DNA of 57,256 nt from Thermomicrobiales bacterium. GTDB lineage: Bacteria; Chloroflexota; Chloroflexia; Thermomicrobiales; CFX8. The DNA is taken from contig JAMLIA010000014.1 in the NCBI GenBank assembly GCA_023954495.1, positions 1 to 57,256 of the forward strand. Reading direction: 5' to 3'. A program made the position numbers and the translations under genes. The stretch's first letter is position 1, and every line of letters begins with the position of its first letter. Below are positions 1 to 8,046 of the stretch, in pieces. The notes under the pieces are model-generated. The model worked only from the letters and a program-made list of their open reading frames with translations, made no database searches and was not told the DNA's origin.

Positions 1-516
1 GCTCTTCTGGTGATCGGCCCCCAGCCATTCATGGACGCCTTCGCCGGCTACGGTCACACGGCGCGAATCGCGCTGATCGTCGGCGCGATTGCGCTGATCG
101 CGATCGTTGTTCTCATCGGTCGCGAGCGCATGCGGCGTGGCATTGCGCGGATTCGTGAGGCATTCGCAGCCATCGGCTCGCGCATCGATCGACCGGCCGT
201 CGCCTGGTGCACGGCGACGCTCTGGCTGTTGCAGGCAGCGGTGATCGCCAGCCTGCTCTGGGCGCTCGGCATGAGCCTGTCGCTGACGGCCGTTCTCTCG
301 CTCTCGACGATCCCGCTCCTGCTCGGTCAGGTCGTGCCGCTTCCCGGTGGGCTGGGAGTCCGCGAGGCGGCGATGGTCGCACTGGCCGTGTCGGTCGGGA
401 TGAGCAGCGGCGAGCTACTTGGCTTCGCGATCTTGCAGCGCGTGCTGCTCGTTGTCGCGCTGCCGGTCGCACTGCTTGCGGTGCGCATCGCGCGGCGGAT
501 CGGAGTGGTTGCCTGA
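1..516 (+). CDS. Flippase-like (LPG synthase TM/UPF0104) membrane protein, 5'-truncated
   Basis: The reading frame is open from base 1, so the true start lies upstream; the first possible in-window start is a GTG at 10. The visible 171 residues are strongly hydrophobic and end in the block PLPGGLGVREAAM followed by two more membrane segments. This is characteristic of the C-terminal part of the lysylphosphatidylglycerol synthase transmembrane / UPF0104 family (COG0392), integral membrane proteins linked to lipid or glycolipid translocation. Its TGA overlaps the ATG of the next gene (TGATG), so the two are translationally coupled, and the following glycosyltransferase and methyltransferases support a role in surface glycolipid assembly. 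The substrate cannot be told from sequence. Confidence 0.8.
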   Translation, partial: ALLVIGPQPFMDAFAGYGHTARIALIVGAIALIAIVVLIGRERMRRGIARIREAFAAIGSRIDRPAVAWCTATLWLLQAAVIASLLWALGMSLSLTAVLSLSTIPLLLGQVVPLPGGLGVREAAMVALAVSVGMSSGELLGFAILQRVLLVVALPVALLAVRIARRIGVVA

Positions 517-3200
517 TGCTGCGCCACCTGCCGACCGACACGGCGACCCGCAGGCTGCTGACGCTGTTCCTCATCGGCGGGGCGATTCGCCTGCTGGTGA
601 TGCCGTTCACGCTGCACTTCGATGCCTATCAGATCTACTCGCGGGCTGCGGAGGCGGCGTATCAAAACCAGTGGTTCGGCTTCACCAGCCAGTTCCTGAT
701 TCAGGAGTTGCACAACGTCTGGCTGCTGCTGATCCGTCCGTTCCTGCCGGACAGCGCCGACATCTGGTCACCGACTGCATCCACGCTGGGCGTCGGCGCG
801 AGTCGGGCGGACTTCGAGCGTTTCCTGGCCTACGACCACCTGTTCCGACTCATCTTCCTGATGAAGCTGCCCTACGTCGTCGCCGACCTGACCTGCGCCT
901 GGCTGCTGACGCGCCTCGTCGCCCCGGCTCGCCGGGTGGCCGTCGCCGCGTTCTGGCTGCTGAACCCGATCGTCATCTTCTCGTCGGCGATCTACGGGCG
1001 CCACGACAGCATCGCGATCCTGCTGGTGCTGCTGTCGCTGCACGTCGTGCGTGGCGGATCGGACGCGCGGCGGGTGGCGGGACTCGGGCTGCTCGGCGCT
1101 GCGACGCTGATGCGCTTCTTTCCGATCGTCATCGTGCCGTTCTTCCTGCTGGCGTTCCGGCGCTCACAGCGGCAGTTGCTGCTCTTCCTCGGACTGCTGG
1201 CCGGCATGGTCGGGCTGGTCGAGATCGCCGGGTTGGCTACCTCCGGCAAGAGCACGATTCTGACGGTGTTGAACACCTACGAGCATCTGCAGTACTGGTT
1301 CGATGCCGGCTTTTACCTGCGCTTCGACGACTGGATCCTGCTCTTCCCGGTCGTCTTCGCCATCTTCGTCTTCTGGGCGTCCGAGCGCGGCGTGACGGCA
1401 GACGAGTACCCGCGCTTCGCCGCAGTGGCTTACCTGCTTGTCTTTGCCCTGACGTTCTTTCACCCGCACTACGCCATCTGGCTGGTGCCGTTCCTGGCCC
1501 TGACGATCGCCTGGACGCCGCGCATGGTCGTCTATCACGCGATACAGGTCGTCTGCGTGCTGGTCTATTCGGCGCAATGGGGCGCGTGGACGACCTGGAA
1601 TCTGCTGGAGCCACTGCTTGGGGATCGCGTCGCCAGCCTGCCTGATCCGGTCGAGGCGATCTCGGCGCAGATCGACCCGCGCATGTTCTTCGGCCTGTTT
1701 CGCTCGCTGCTGACTGCCGTGTCGCTCTGGATGGCCTGGCAGATTCTGCGCGGCCTGATACAAACATCAAACGGGCGCGGCAATGGCGTGCTGCGCCCGG
1801 ACCCGGAGCGGATCGCGAAGCGGTCGCTGATCGTGCCGGGGGTGCTGCTGCCGCTGGTGCTCGTGACATCCGGCTGCACAACGCAGGTGACAGGATTCAG
1901 CAGCCCGGTCGCGCACGACTACAGCGGCCTCGCCTGGCAGCCGCTGACGCAGTCGGTGGAGCAGCCATTCCTGGCCGGGTCCGGCATCGCGGCGGCGGTG
2001 GCTGACGATCCGAAGACAACGCCGGCTGAGCTGCAGGCACGACAGGCGGCGCTGCCGGAGGACGTACGTTCCGGCGATCTGACTGAGATGCGCGTTGCTC
2101 TGCGCCTGGCCGAGGACACCGGAGGCGCGTGGCAAACCGGCGCGCAACTGGCGCTGCGCTACGCTCCGGAGCGTGACGAGCGCTTTCCGGAGCGCGATTT
2201 CAGCGCCTGGGACGCCGACGACATCTGGCTGCCTGGCGATGGCTTCACCGTCAGCCAGTCGTTCGTCGCGCCGTACGACGGGCTTGATGGCGTGACTATT
2301 CGCGTCGCCACGTTCGGCGGCGACCTCGCGGCGGGTCCGGCGACCGTTGGCGCTGTGGATGCTGAGTTGCGCGCGCTGCCGATCGACGGCTCGCTGCTCG
2401 CGACGTTGCCGGGCGGTACCTCAGTCGAGGCGCTCGGTTCTGCCGAAGGTTGGGCGCGAGTCCGGATCGATGATGGCCGCGAGGGCTTCGTCTCGCTCGC
2501 TGCGCTGGCGACGTATCAGCCGCCACTCAGCCAACCAGTAGGTTCGCTTCACGCCACGTTGCTGGATGCTGACGGCGCAGTGGTCAGTGAGACCGAGATT
2601 TCGGCCAGTGACCTGCATGACAACAGCCATCTGACGATCCGATTCAATCCGGTTGAGGAGTCGGCGAACCAGACGTTCAGCATTCGGCTGGATGTGCCGC
2701 CCGGCGTGACAGTCCGCGCGACCGAAACGGATGTCTACGCAGACGGCGAACGGTCCGACGCAGCGGGTGATCTCATCTTCCGACCGGAGTTCGTTGAGCC
2801 GCCGCCGCTGGTGCAGGTGTCGGTTGATGCGCTGCCGCGCCGCGACGGCTGGCTGGTACTAGACGACACGCCGTCCGTCCGAGCCGGTACGATCCTCGCG
2901 CTGATCGTCAAACCGGGCGCTGGCCCGGACGCGGACATTTTGCAGATTGGCATCACCGCCGACCGCGCGCCGTACGGCGGCTGGGTCGCGGATGGTGTCG
3001 ATGGTGTCGGAGCGCTGGGCCTCCGGACGGTCTATGAGCGACCGATTGACGTCGGCGCGATCCTTGGCTCGGCGGGATCCGAGCTGCGCGCAGGAGCGCG
3101 TGCCGATCTGTTGTTTGCGGGCGTGTTCGTCCTGGCGTTGATTGGGCTAGCGGCGATGTCGACGCTGACCTTCCGTTCGTCCCTGAAGGGAGCGCGCTGA
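516..3200 (+). CDS. Membrane glycosyltransferase (GT87/DUF2029-like) fused to lipobox-SH3 extracellular module
   Basis: About 894 residues. The ATG at 516 overlaps the upstream stop; the frame is open further upstream, but that part only reads across the preceding gene. Residues 1 to about 420 are a polytopic membrane region resembling GT87/mannosyltransferase proteins, with GRHDSIAILLVLLSL and FHPHYAIWLVPF typical of polyprenyl-phosphate-sugar-dependent transferases. A basic stretch is then followed by a second signal-like segment ending in a lipobox-like LVTSGC at about base 1870. The rest is extracellular-like, with an SH3b-type stretch (LRALPIDGSLLATLPGG to GWARVRIDDGREGFVSLAAL, roughly bases 2370-2520) and a single C-terminal membrane helix before a basic tail. 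No stop or frame change separates the halves, so it is a natural fusion unless there is a base error. Function of the second half is unknown; a cell-wall role is inferred. Confidence 0.72.
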   Translation: MLRHLPTDTATRRLLTLFLIGGAIRLLVMPFTLHFDAYQIYSRAAEAAYQNQWFGFTSQFLIQELHNVWLLLIRPFLPDSADIWSPTASTLGVGASRADFERFLAYDHLFRLIFLMKLPYVVADLTCAWLLTRLVAPARRVAVAAFWLLNPIVIFSSAIYGRHDSIAILLVLLSLHVVRGGSDARRVAGLGLLGAATLMRFFPIVIVPFFLLAFRRSQRQLLLFLGLLAGMVGLVEIAGLATSGKSTILTVLNTYEHLQYWFDAGFYLRFDDWILLFPVVFAIFVFWASERGVTADEYPRFAAVAYLLVFALTFFHPHYAIWLVPFLALTIAWTPRMVVYHAIQVVCVLVYSAQWGAWTTWNLLEPLLGDRVASLPDPVEAISAQIDPRMFFGLFRSLLTAVSLWMAWQILRGLIQTSNGRGNGVLRPDPERIAKRSLIVPGVLLPLVLVTSGCTTQVTGFSSPVAHDYSGLAWQPLTQSVEQPFLAGSGIAAAVADDPKTTPAELQARQAALPEDVRSGDLTEMRVALRLAEDTGGAWQTGAQLALRYAPERDERFPERDFSAWDADDIWLPGDGFTVSQSFVAPYDGLDGVTIRVATFGGDLAAGPATVGAVDAELRALPIDGSLLATLPGGTSVEALGSAEGWARVRIDDGREGFVSLAALATYQPPLSQPVGSLHATLLDADGAVVSETEISASDLHDNSHLTIRFNPVEESANQTFSIRLDVPPGVTVRATETDVYADGERSDAAGDLIFRPEFVEPPPLVQVSVDALPRRDGWLVLDDTPSVRAGTILALIVKPGAGPDADILQIGITADRAPYGGWVADGVDGVGALGLRTVYERPIDVGAILGSAGSELRAGARADLLFAGVFVLALIGLAAMSTLTFRSSLKGAR

Positions 3201-3201
3201 C

Positions 3202-4014
3202 GTGGTTGTCGATCGATCCCGGCGGCGTTGCCTCCTCTGTGGAGTGTCTTTCGAGGGTCGCACGTTCCTCTGCCGCGCATGCTCCGACCGCTATCGTGGC
3301 CAGCCGGTGCCGCCCGAGGTGCGCAAGGCGTTCTACGAAGCGCTCGACCGTGAGTACCCGGCGCGCTCGAACACTTACGGCGCGTACAACGAGCCGACGG
3401 CGCTGCTGGCCGAGATCGAGCGGTTGCCGCGCGATGTCCGCATCCTTGAGCTCGGCGCAGGTGGCGGATTCCTGGCCTCCCGGCTGACCGCAAGTGGCTT
3501 CACGCGCCTGACGCTGAGCGACCTGACGGCGACCTCGCTAGCGGCCCTGCGCACCAACGCGCCGGACGCGCTCCTGGTCGGCGCGGATGCCGAGCAACTG
3601 CCGTTCGCCGACGCTGCATTCGACGTTGTCATCTCCAGCGACGTGATCGAGCATCTACCGGAGACTGAGCGGCACATCGTCGAGGTCGCCCGCGTGCTGG
3701 TTGTCGGCGGGCGTTACTATCTGAAGACGCCGAACCGCGTCATGGCCGATGCGTACTATCGCTTGCGCGGGCTGCACGATGCCTACTTCTGGCATCCCAG
3801 CATGTTCTCGCCGTCGGAGCTGCGCGACGACTTCGCGCGGCACGGCTTCGACGTGCGACTGCTGGCCCAGCCGCGGCTGACCGATGCGCAGCTCGCCAAG
3901 CTGCCGGGGCCGCGCGTGTTGCGGCCGATTGCGGGACGCGTCCCGCTGCGTTGGCTGCCGCCGATCCTGCGCCCGCACCTGGAGGCCGTCGCGACCAAGC
4001 GAAACATCGAGTGA
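3202..4014 (+). CDS. Class I SAM methyltransferase with N-terminal zinc ribbon
   Basis: 270 residues starting at a GTG one base after the upstream stop. The N-terminus carries two CxxC-type pairs (CLLCGVSF and CRAC, residues about 9-26), a probable zinc ribbon. The methyltransferase core follows: motif I ILELGAGGGFLASRL, acidic post-I region LTLSDLT, the DAEQLPFADAAFDVVISSDVIEHL block and RVLVVGGRYYLKTPN. This is the Methyltransf_11/25 pattern seen in enzymes acting on glycans, lipids or small metabolites. Tight spacing with the glycosyltransferase gene points to one operon and a part in glycan modification. The acceptor is not predictable. Confidence 0.8.
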   Translation: MVVDRSRRRCLLCGVSFEGRTFLCRACSDRYRGQPVPPEVRKAFYEALDREYPARSNTYGAYNEPTALLAEIERLPRDVRILELGAGGGFLASRLTASGFTRLTLSDLTATSLAALRTNAPDALLVGADAEQLPFADAAFDVVISSDVIEHLPETERHIVEVARVLVVGGRYYLKTPNRVMADAYYRLRGLHDAYFWHPSMFSPSELRDDFARHGFDVRLLAQPRLTDAQLAKLPGPRVLRPIAGRVPLRWLPPILRPHLEAVATKRNIE

Positions 4015-4030
4015 GCAGAGAGGCTCAGTC

Positions 4031-4963
4031 ATGCAGACAACAACCCAGTCGCTGTCTTTCTCCTGGCGCGATCTGTCGCTGGTCGGCACGCTGCATCTGC
4101 CGGAAGGCGATGAGCCTCACCCGGCGATCGTCATGCTGCAAGGCTCCGGCGAATCTGACCGTGACAGCTACGGCTACTTCCCGCCGATCCGAGACGCGCT
4201 GTTGCGTCGCGGCATCGCAGTCTATTCGTTCGACAAACCGGGCATTGGCGAGTCGAACGGCGACTGGCGTGGCTACGCGCTCTACGATCGCGCCGACCAG
4301 GGTATGGCGGCGATCGAGGCGGTGCGCGGCGCAGACGGGATCGATTCGCAGTGCGTCGGTGTCTGGGGTCACAGCCAGGGCGGCTGGATCGTCCAGATCC
4401 TTGCCGCCGACCATCCCGAGCTGCCGTTCGCAGTCGCCAGCGCCGGCCCCGGCATCGATGTCACTGCCCAGGACCTGTACGGCTGCGAGCAGCTGTTGCG
4501 TAAAGCGGGGTTGTCTGACGATGAGATCCAGCGTTCGCTGGCGGAGTTCGAGGCGGTCCACCATGCGGCCATGCGTGGCGACGACTTCACAACCGTCCAG
4601 CAGATGTTGCAGGGCGCGAAGGACGAGCTGTGGTATCAGTACCTGCCTATCGAGGATGCGGAATTCTGGCAGATGATGGTCGCCTTCACACAGGAGGCCT
4701 ACGACCCGCCTGCGACGCTGGCGCGCATTCAGGGCCCGTTCCTGGCGGTCTTCGGCTCGCTCGACCCACTCCTCCCGGCGCGCGAAAGCGCCCGCATCTG
4801 CTCCGAAGCGCTGGACGCGGCCGGCAACGCGAACGGGACGGTTGCGCTGTTCAGCGGCGCAAACCACCGGCTACTGATCGAGGAGACGGGCGAGTTTGCC
4901 GGTGGCTATCTCGATCTGCTGGGTGCCTGGGTGGCGCGCTTCGCGGGGGTGGCGGATTCGTGA
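4031..4963 (+). CDS. Alpha/beta hydrolase (serine hydrolase)
   Basis: 310 residues. The ATG at 4031 follows the previous gene by 16 bases, with an AGAGAGGCTC stretch as a weak ribosome site. An oxyanion region (VMLQGSGESDRDS), the nucleophile elbow GHSQGG, an acid in FGSLDPLLP and a histidine in SGANHRLL complete a plausible Ser-Asp-His triad. A helical cap region lies between the nucleophile and the acid. The family includes esterases and acyl-transferring hydrolases; no signal peptide is seen, so it should be cytosolic. The next gene starts inside its stop codon, suggesting co-translation. Confidence 0.82.
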   Translation: MQTTTQSLSFSWRDLSLVGTLHLPEGDEPHPAIVMLQGSGESDRDSYGYFPPIRDALLRRGIAVYSFDKPGIGESNGDWRGYALYDRADQGMAAIEAVRGADGIDSQCVGVWGHSQGGWIVQILAADHPELPFAVASAGPGIDVTAQDLYGCEQLLRKAGLSDDEIQRSLAEFEAVHHAAMRGDDFTTVQQMLQGAKDELWYQYLPIEDAEFWQMMVAFTQEAYDPPATLARIQGPFLAVFGSLDPLLPARESARICSEALDAAGNANGTVALFSGANHRLLIEETGEFAGGYLDLLGAWVARFAGVADS

Positions 4964-5778
4964 GCAGCATTGAGCGTACATCGAGCGGCGGCATGCGCTT
5001 CACCGGCGAGCGGGTCATCCCCGAGATGCCGGAGATGCGTGTCACGTTCATCCAGAGTCTCGCCGCCTATGAGTACGCGGTGACGATGGCCGACGATGCT
5101 CGCGTCATCGACGCTGGTTGCGGCGAGGGTTACGGGTCGGCGTTGCTTGCCGAGCGCGCGGCCTTCGTACTCGGGCTCGACCAGTCTGCCGAAGCGGCTG
5201 CCTGGGCGGCCGGGAAGTACGGCACGAGCGACCGGCTCGGCTTCGCCGCTGCGGACGTGACGGCGCTGCCGGTGGCCGATGGCGCAGTCGACCTCGTCTG
5301 CTGCTTCCAGGTCCTTGAGCATTTGCCTGACCCGGCTGCATTCTTGACCGAGGTGCGCCGAGCGCTGGCTCCCGGCGGCGCGCTGGTGCTGACGACGCCG
5401 AACCTGCTCGTAGCCGGGGCCCGGCCGAATCCGCACCACGTCCAGGACTTCAGCCCTGCCGCGCTGGAAGCCACGCTGCGCTCGGTCTTCGAGGATGTCG
5501 AGCTGCTGGGCGTCTTCGGCAGCGACTCCGTGGCTGCCTATCGCTCCAAGAACGACAGCGTCGTCAGCAAGATCGTCCGGCTGGATGTCCTCGGCCTGCA
5601 CCGCCGCATTCCCGCCCGCATCGCCGAGCCGATCCACGTCGGCCTGACCCGTATCGTGCGGCGCGTGCTGAATCGCGGCAACCGCGATCTCGTCTCGACG
5701 TTGACGACCGCCGATTTCCCGGTTCGCGGCGGAGACGTCAGCCGGGCGATCGATCTGCTGGCGGTCTGTCGACGCTAG
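4960..5778 (+). CDS. Class I SAM methyltransferase (FTGERVIP type)
   Basis: 272 residues from a GTG that overlaps the upstream TGA (GTGA). The N-terminal MRFTGERVIPE is a hallmark of methyltransferases found in polysaccharide and O-antigen clusters. Motif I is VIDAGCGEGYGSALL; then DVTALPVADGAVDLVCCFQVLEHL and LAPGGALVLTTPN follow. A C-terminal basic region of about 70 residues may bind an acidic or lipid-linked acceptor. It is the last gene of the forward glycan operon, and its stop overlaps that of the opposite-strand deacetylase gene by 4 bases. Confidence 0.82.
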   Translation: MSSIERTSSGGMRFTGERVIPEMPEMRVTFIQSLAAYEYAVTMADDARVIDAGCGEGYGSALLAERAAFVLGLDQSAEAAAWAAGKYGTSDRLGFAAADVTALPVADGAVDLVCCFQVLEHLPDPAAFLTEVRRALAPGGALVLTTPNLLVAGARPNPHHVQDFSPAALEATLRSVFEDVELLGVFGSDSVAAYRSKNDSVVSKIVRLDVLGLHRRIPARIAEPIHVGLTRIVRRVLNRGNRDLVSTLTTADFPVRGGDVSRAIDLLAVCRR

Positions 5779-6524
5779 TCCACCTTCAGGTACTTGAACG
5801 CCTCGGCGTACTCCATCGCATCAGCGCCGGGGAACGACTTGAAGCGCGCGAATGCCGCGGCATCGCGTGCCCAGCCGGTCAGGGCCGAACGGAAATCCCA
5901 GTCGCCCATTTGGCTCTTGTGCGCCGCAAGCGCATTGAGCTTGGTTTCAAGGTGCGCGCCGATATCGATGAACGTGTCGCATTTCGCCAGCGACGAACCG
6001 ATGTAGACCTCGCCGACCTTGTGTGGCTCCAGACCCTCGGCCAGCAGCTCCGGGAAGGTGAGGCGGTCGCGGGCAGACGGGAAGACCGCCGCCAGCGTGG
6101 CTTCGCCCATCGCCAGGTGGTCGGGATGCTGGATGTACTCGGAGCCCTCCCAGCGCGCCGTCGGGTCCTGACAGAAGACGACGTCTGGCCGCACCTGCCG
6201 GATGATGCGGGTGAGGTCGCGGCGCATCGCGAGATCCGGCACTAGCTCGGCATCGCGCATGCGCATGAAAACGATCTCGCTGACGCCGAGGGTGTCGGCG
6301 GCGACCTTCTGCTCGGCCTCGCGGGTTGCGACCAGCTGCTCGCCGGTCATGTTCGGGTCGTCGCTGCCCTTGTCGCCGCTGGTGCCCAGCACCAGGATGA
6401 TCTCGTCGCCTTCGGACGCCCAACGTGCCATCGTGCCGGCGCAGCCGAATTCGGCGTCGTCCGGGTGCGCCATCGCGACCATGACGCGGCGCGAGGTTCG
6501 TGGTTCGGTGTGTTCCTCAGTCAA
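5775..6524 (-). CDS. PIG-L/LmbE family zinc deacetylase
   Basis: 249 residues. The zinc-binding motif AHPDDAEFG (His20, Asp22, Asp23) and a later QHPDHLAMG block match the PIG-L (LmbE, COG2120) family. These metal-dependent enzymes remove N-acetyl groups from GlcNAc-type conjugates; bacterial members act in mycothiol/bacillithiol, antibiotic or glycan pathways. It ends convergently on the methyltransferase gene and lies 43 bases downstream of a same-strand sugar kinase gene. Together with the DinB-type gene at 35.0 kb a thiol-cofactor role can be imagined, but no MshA/BshA-like glycosyltransferase is in the window. Confidence 0.88.
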   Translation of the reverse strand: MTEEHTEPRTSRRVMVAMAHPDDAEFGCAGTMARWASEGDEIILVLGTSGDKGSDDPNMTGEQLVATREAEQKVAADTLGVSEIVFMRMRDAELVPDLAMRRDLTRIIRQVRPDVVFCQDPTARWEGSEYIQHPDHLAMGEATLAAVFPSARDRLTFPELLAEGLEPHKVGEVYIGSSLAKCDTFIDIGAHLETKLNALAAHKSQMGDWDFRSALTGWARDAAAFARFKSFPGADAMEYAEAFKYLKVD

Positions 6525-6567
6525 TCTGTGTCCTCCGTGTGTTGCTCGCGCCGTTGCTGGCGCGTGA

Positions 6568-7779
6568 CTAATTGAAAGCCGTCGCGCCGCGCGCGATGCG
6601 GCAGACGGCGAGTGGGCTTGCCGTGATGGTCTGCTCCAGCGTCGGCAGGGCCGAGCGTTCGATCAGCACGAGCGCCGCCCCGCCATCACCGCCACCCATC
6701 ATTCGCGCGCCATATACACCCGGCACCCTGCGCGCTGCTGCGACGAGCGCTTCTACCTTCGGATGGCTGATGTCGTAGAGCGCGGCCGAGGATTCGCCCG
6801 ACGAGTTCATGATCCGACCCAGCTCGACGAGGTCGCTCGCCGCAATCGCCGCCTCCGCTTGCTTGACGCGCTCGACCTCCTGCACGACATGCCGCAAACG
6901 CTGGTCAAGCGGAGCTGGCAAATGCGCGGCGGCAGCTTCCAGCTCCGACGGCGCCAGATCGGCCAGCGCGTTGATCTGATAATCGGCGTGCTGCAGGAGC
7001 TGGAGAGCCCGCGTGCATTCGGCAACCCTGGTCGGGTAGCGCGACGTTCGCAGCGAGTGTGGCACGCCCGAATCAATGACAACAAACACCGTGTCGCCCT
7101 GCGGTGGTGTGAGCCGTTTGATCTGTTCGCGCTGGTTCGAGAAGCGCAGCAGACCGCCAACGATCGATGTCACCTGATCGAGCAACCCAACCGGGATGCC
7201 GAGCCGATGCTCGCCGGCTTGCGCGATCTGCGCGATGCGGAACCTGCCGGAGTTCGACGCCGTGATCCGATCCAGCGCGCCGACGAGCGCGACGAACAGC
7301 GCCGATGACGACGCCAGCCCCAGCCCGAGCGGGATCGTTCCGCGGTAGTACAGCGCCGCACTGGTCAGCTGCATGCCGCCTTGCAGCGCAGCAGCCACGG
7401 CTGCACGCGGAAGCGCGTACCAGTCGGGCGAATCTGCCAAAGGGCTATCGGGCGCGTCCCGGATGCTTCCGAGCGGTTCGCTCATCGTCTCGCGACCAAC
7501 GTCGGGCGCGGCCACCGTCAGCATGCCGTCGTCGCGGCGTTGCGCCGCGACGGCGACCCAGCGATCGATCGCAGCCGAGACCACGTTGCCGCCGTTGTAA
7601 TCGACGTGGTTGCCGACGATCTCGATCCGACCGGGGGCCAGAATCGTCACGTCCGGCGCACTGCCCCAGATCGCCGTCGCTCGCCGACGCACGGGAATCG
7701 CAAGATTGGCATCGGCCGGGACGTAGCCGAAGCCATTGTCAGTCTCGATGTCGCCCTGTTCGCGGTTGTTCCCTGACAT
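6568..7779 (-). CDS. Galactokinase-like GHMP kinase
   Basis: 403 residues with the start placed at the ATG at 7779; upstream in-frame sequence lacks protein-like composition. Motif 1 is PGRIEIVGNHVDYNGG (residues 49-64), a variant of the galactokinase signature in which the usual sugar-binding Glu of GEHxDY is Asn. Motif 2 is IPLGLGLASSSAL (ATP phosphate loop) and motif 3 is ARMMGGGDGGAALVL. The enzyme should phosphorylate a sugar or sugar-like alcohol with ATP in the cytosol. The altered motif 1 makes galactose only a tentative substrate. It is probably transcribed with the downstream PIG-L gene. Confidence 0.8.
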   Translation of the reverse strand: MSGNNREQGDIETDNGFGYVPADANLAIPVRRRATAIWGSAPDVTILAPGRIEIVGNHVDYNGGNVVSAAIDRWVAVAAQRRDDGMLTVAAPDVGRETMSEPLGSIRDAPDSPLADSPDWYALPRAAVAAALQGGMQLTSAALYYRGTIPLGLGLASSSALFVALVGALDRITASNSGRFRIAQIAQAGEHRLGIPVGLLDQVTSIVGGLLRFSNQREQIKRLTPPQGDTVFVVIDSGVPHSLRTSRYPTRVAECTRALQLLQHADYQINALADLAPSELEAAAAHLPAPLDQRLRHVVQEVERVKQAEAAIAASDLVELGRIMNSSGESSAALYDISHPKVEALVAAARRVPGVYGARMMGGGDGGAALVLIERSALPTLEQTITASPLAVCRIARGATAFN

Positions 7780-7968
7780 GGGGCTGATATTAGCAGTTGC
7801 TGTGAGATGCGGGGGCGTTGTTGGGTGTGCATCGAGCAGTCGCAATCGTTCGTCCTCTGAGTCGGACTGCGTCGGGCGGGTGGGCCGACGCCGATACGTC
7901 CGTACGACGATGTCGGCGTCGGCTCTTTCATCTACGTGCTCTCCATGCTGGAGCTGTTGCGCCATTCA

Positions 7969-7995
7969 TCGACAACCAGCGTATTTCCCTATACT
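7969..7995 (+). promoter_or_regulatory. Candidate sigma70-type promoter for the helicase-associated-domain gene
   Basis: TCGACA at 7969-7974 and a perfect-looking TATACT at 7990-7995 are separated by 15 bases, slightly short. The predicted transcript would start near 8002, 45 bases before the ATG at 8047, which has a GAGGAGG ribosome site at 8033-8039. The 267-base gap between the divergent genes holds nothing else clear. Confidence 0.4.
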
Positions 7996-8046
7996 TCAGC
8001 ACACGCTGCTGTAACGCCGAGGCCATCGTGTTGAGGAGGGCTGACG

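Noticed and set aside
207-515. N-terminal extension of the glycosyltransferase fusion
   Set aside because: The frame is open, but it overlaps the upstream flippase-like gene, has Arg/Ala-rich antisense-like composition, and the ATG at 516 is coupled to the preceding stop.
1788-3200. Separate lipoprotein gene starting inside the glycosyltransferase fusion
   Set aside because: A GTG precedes the internal lipobox, but there is no stop codon ending the first part and no ribosome site; kept as one gene and raised as a finding.
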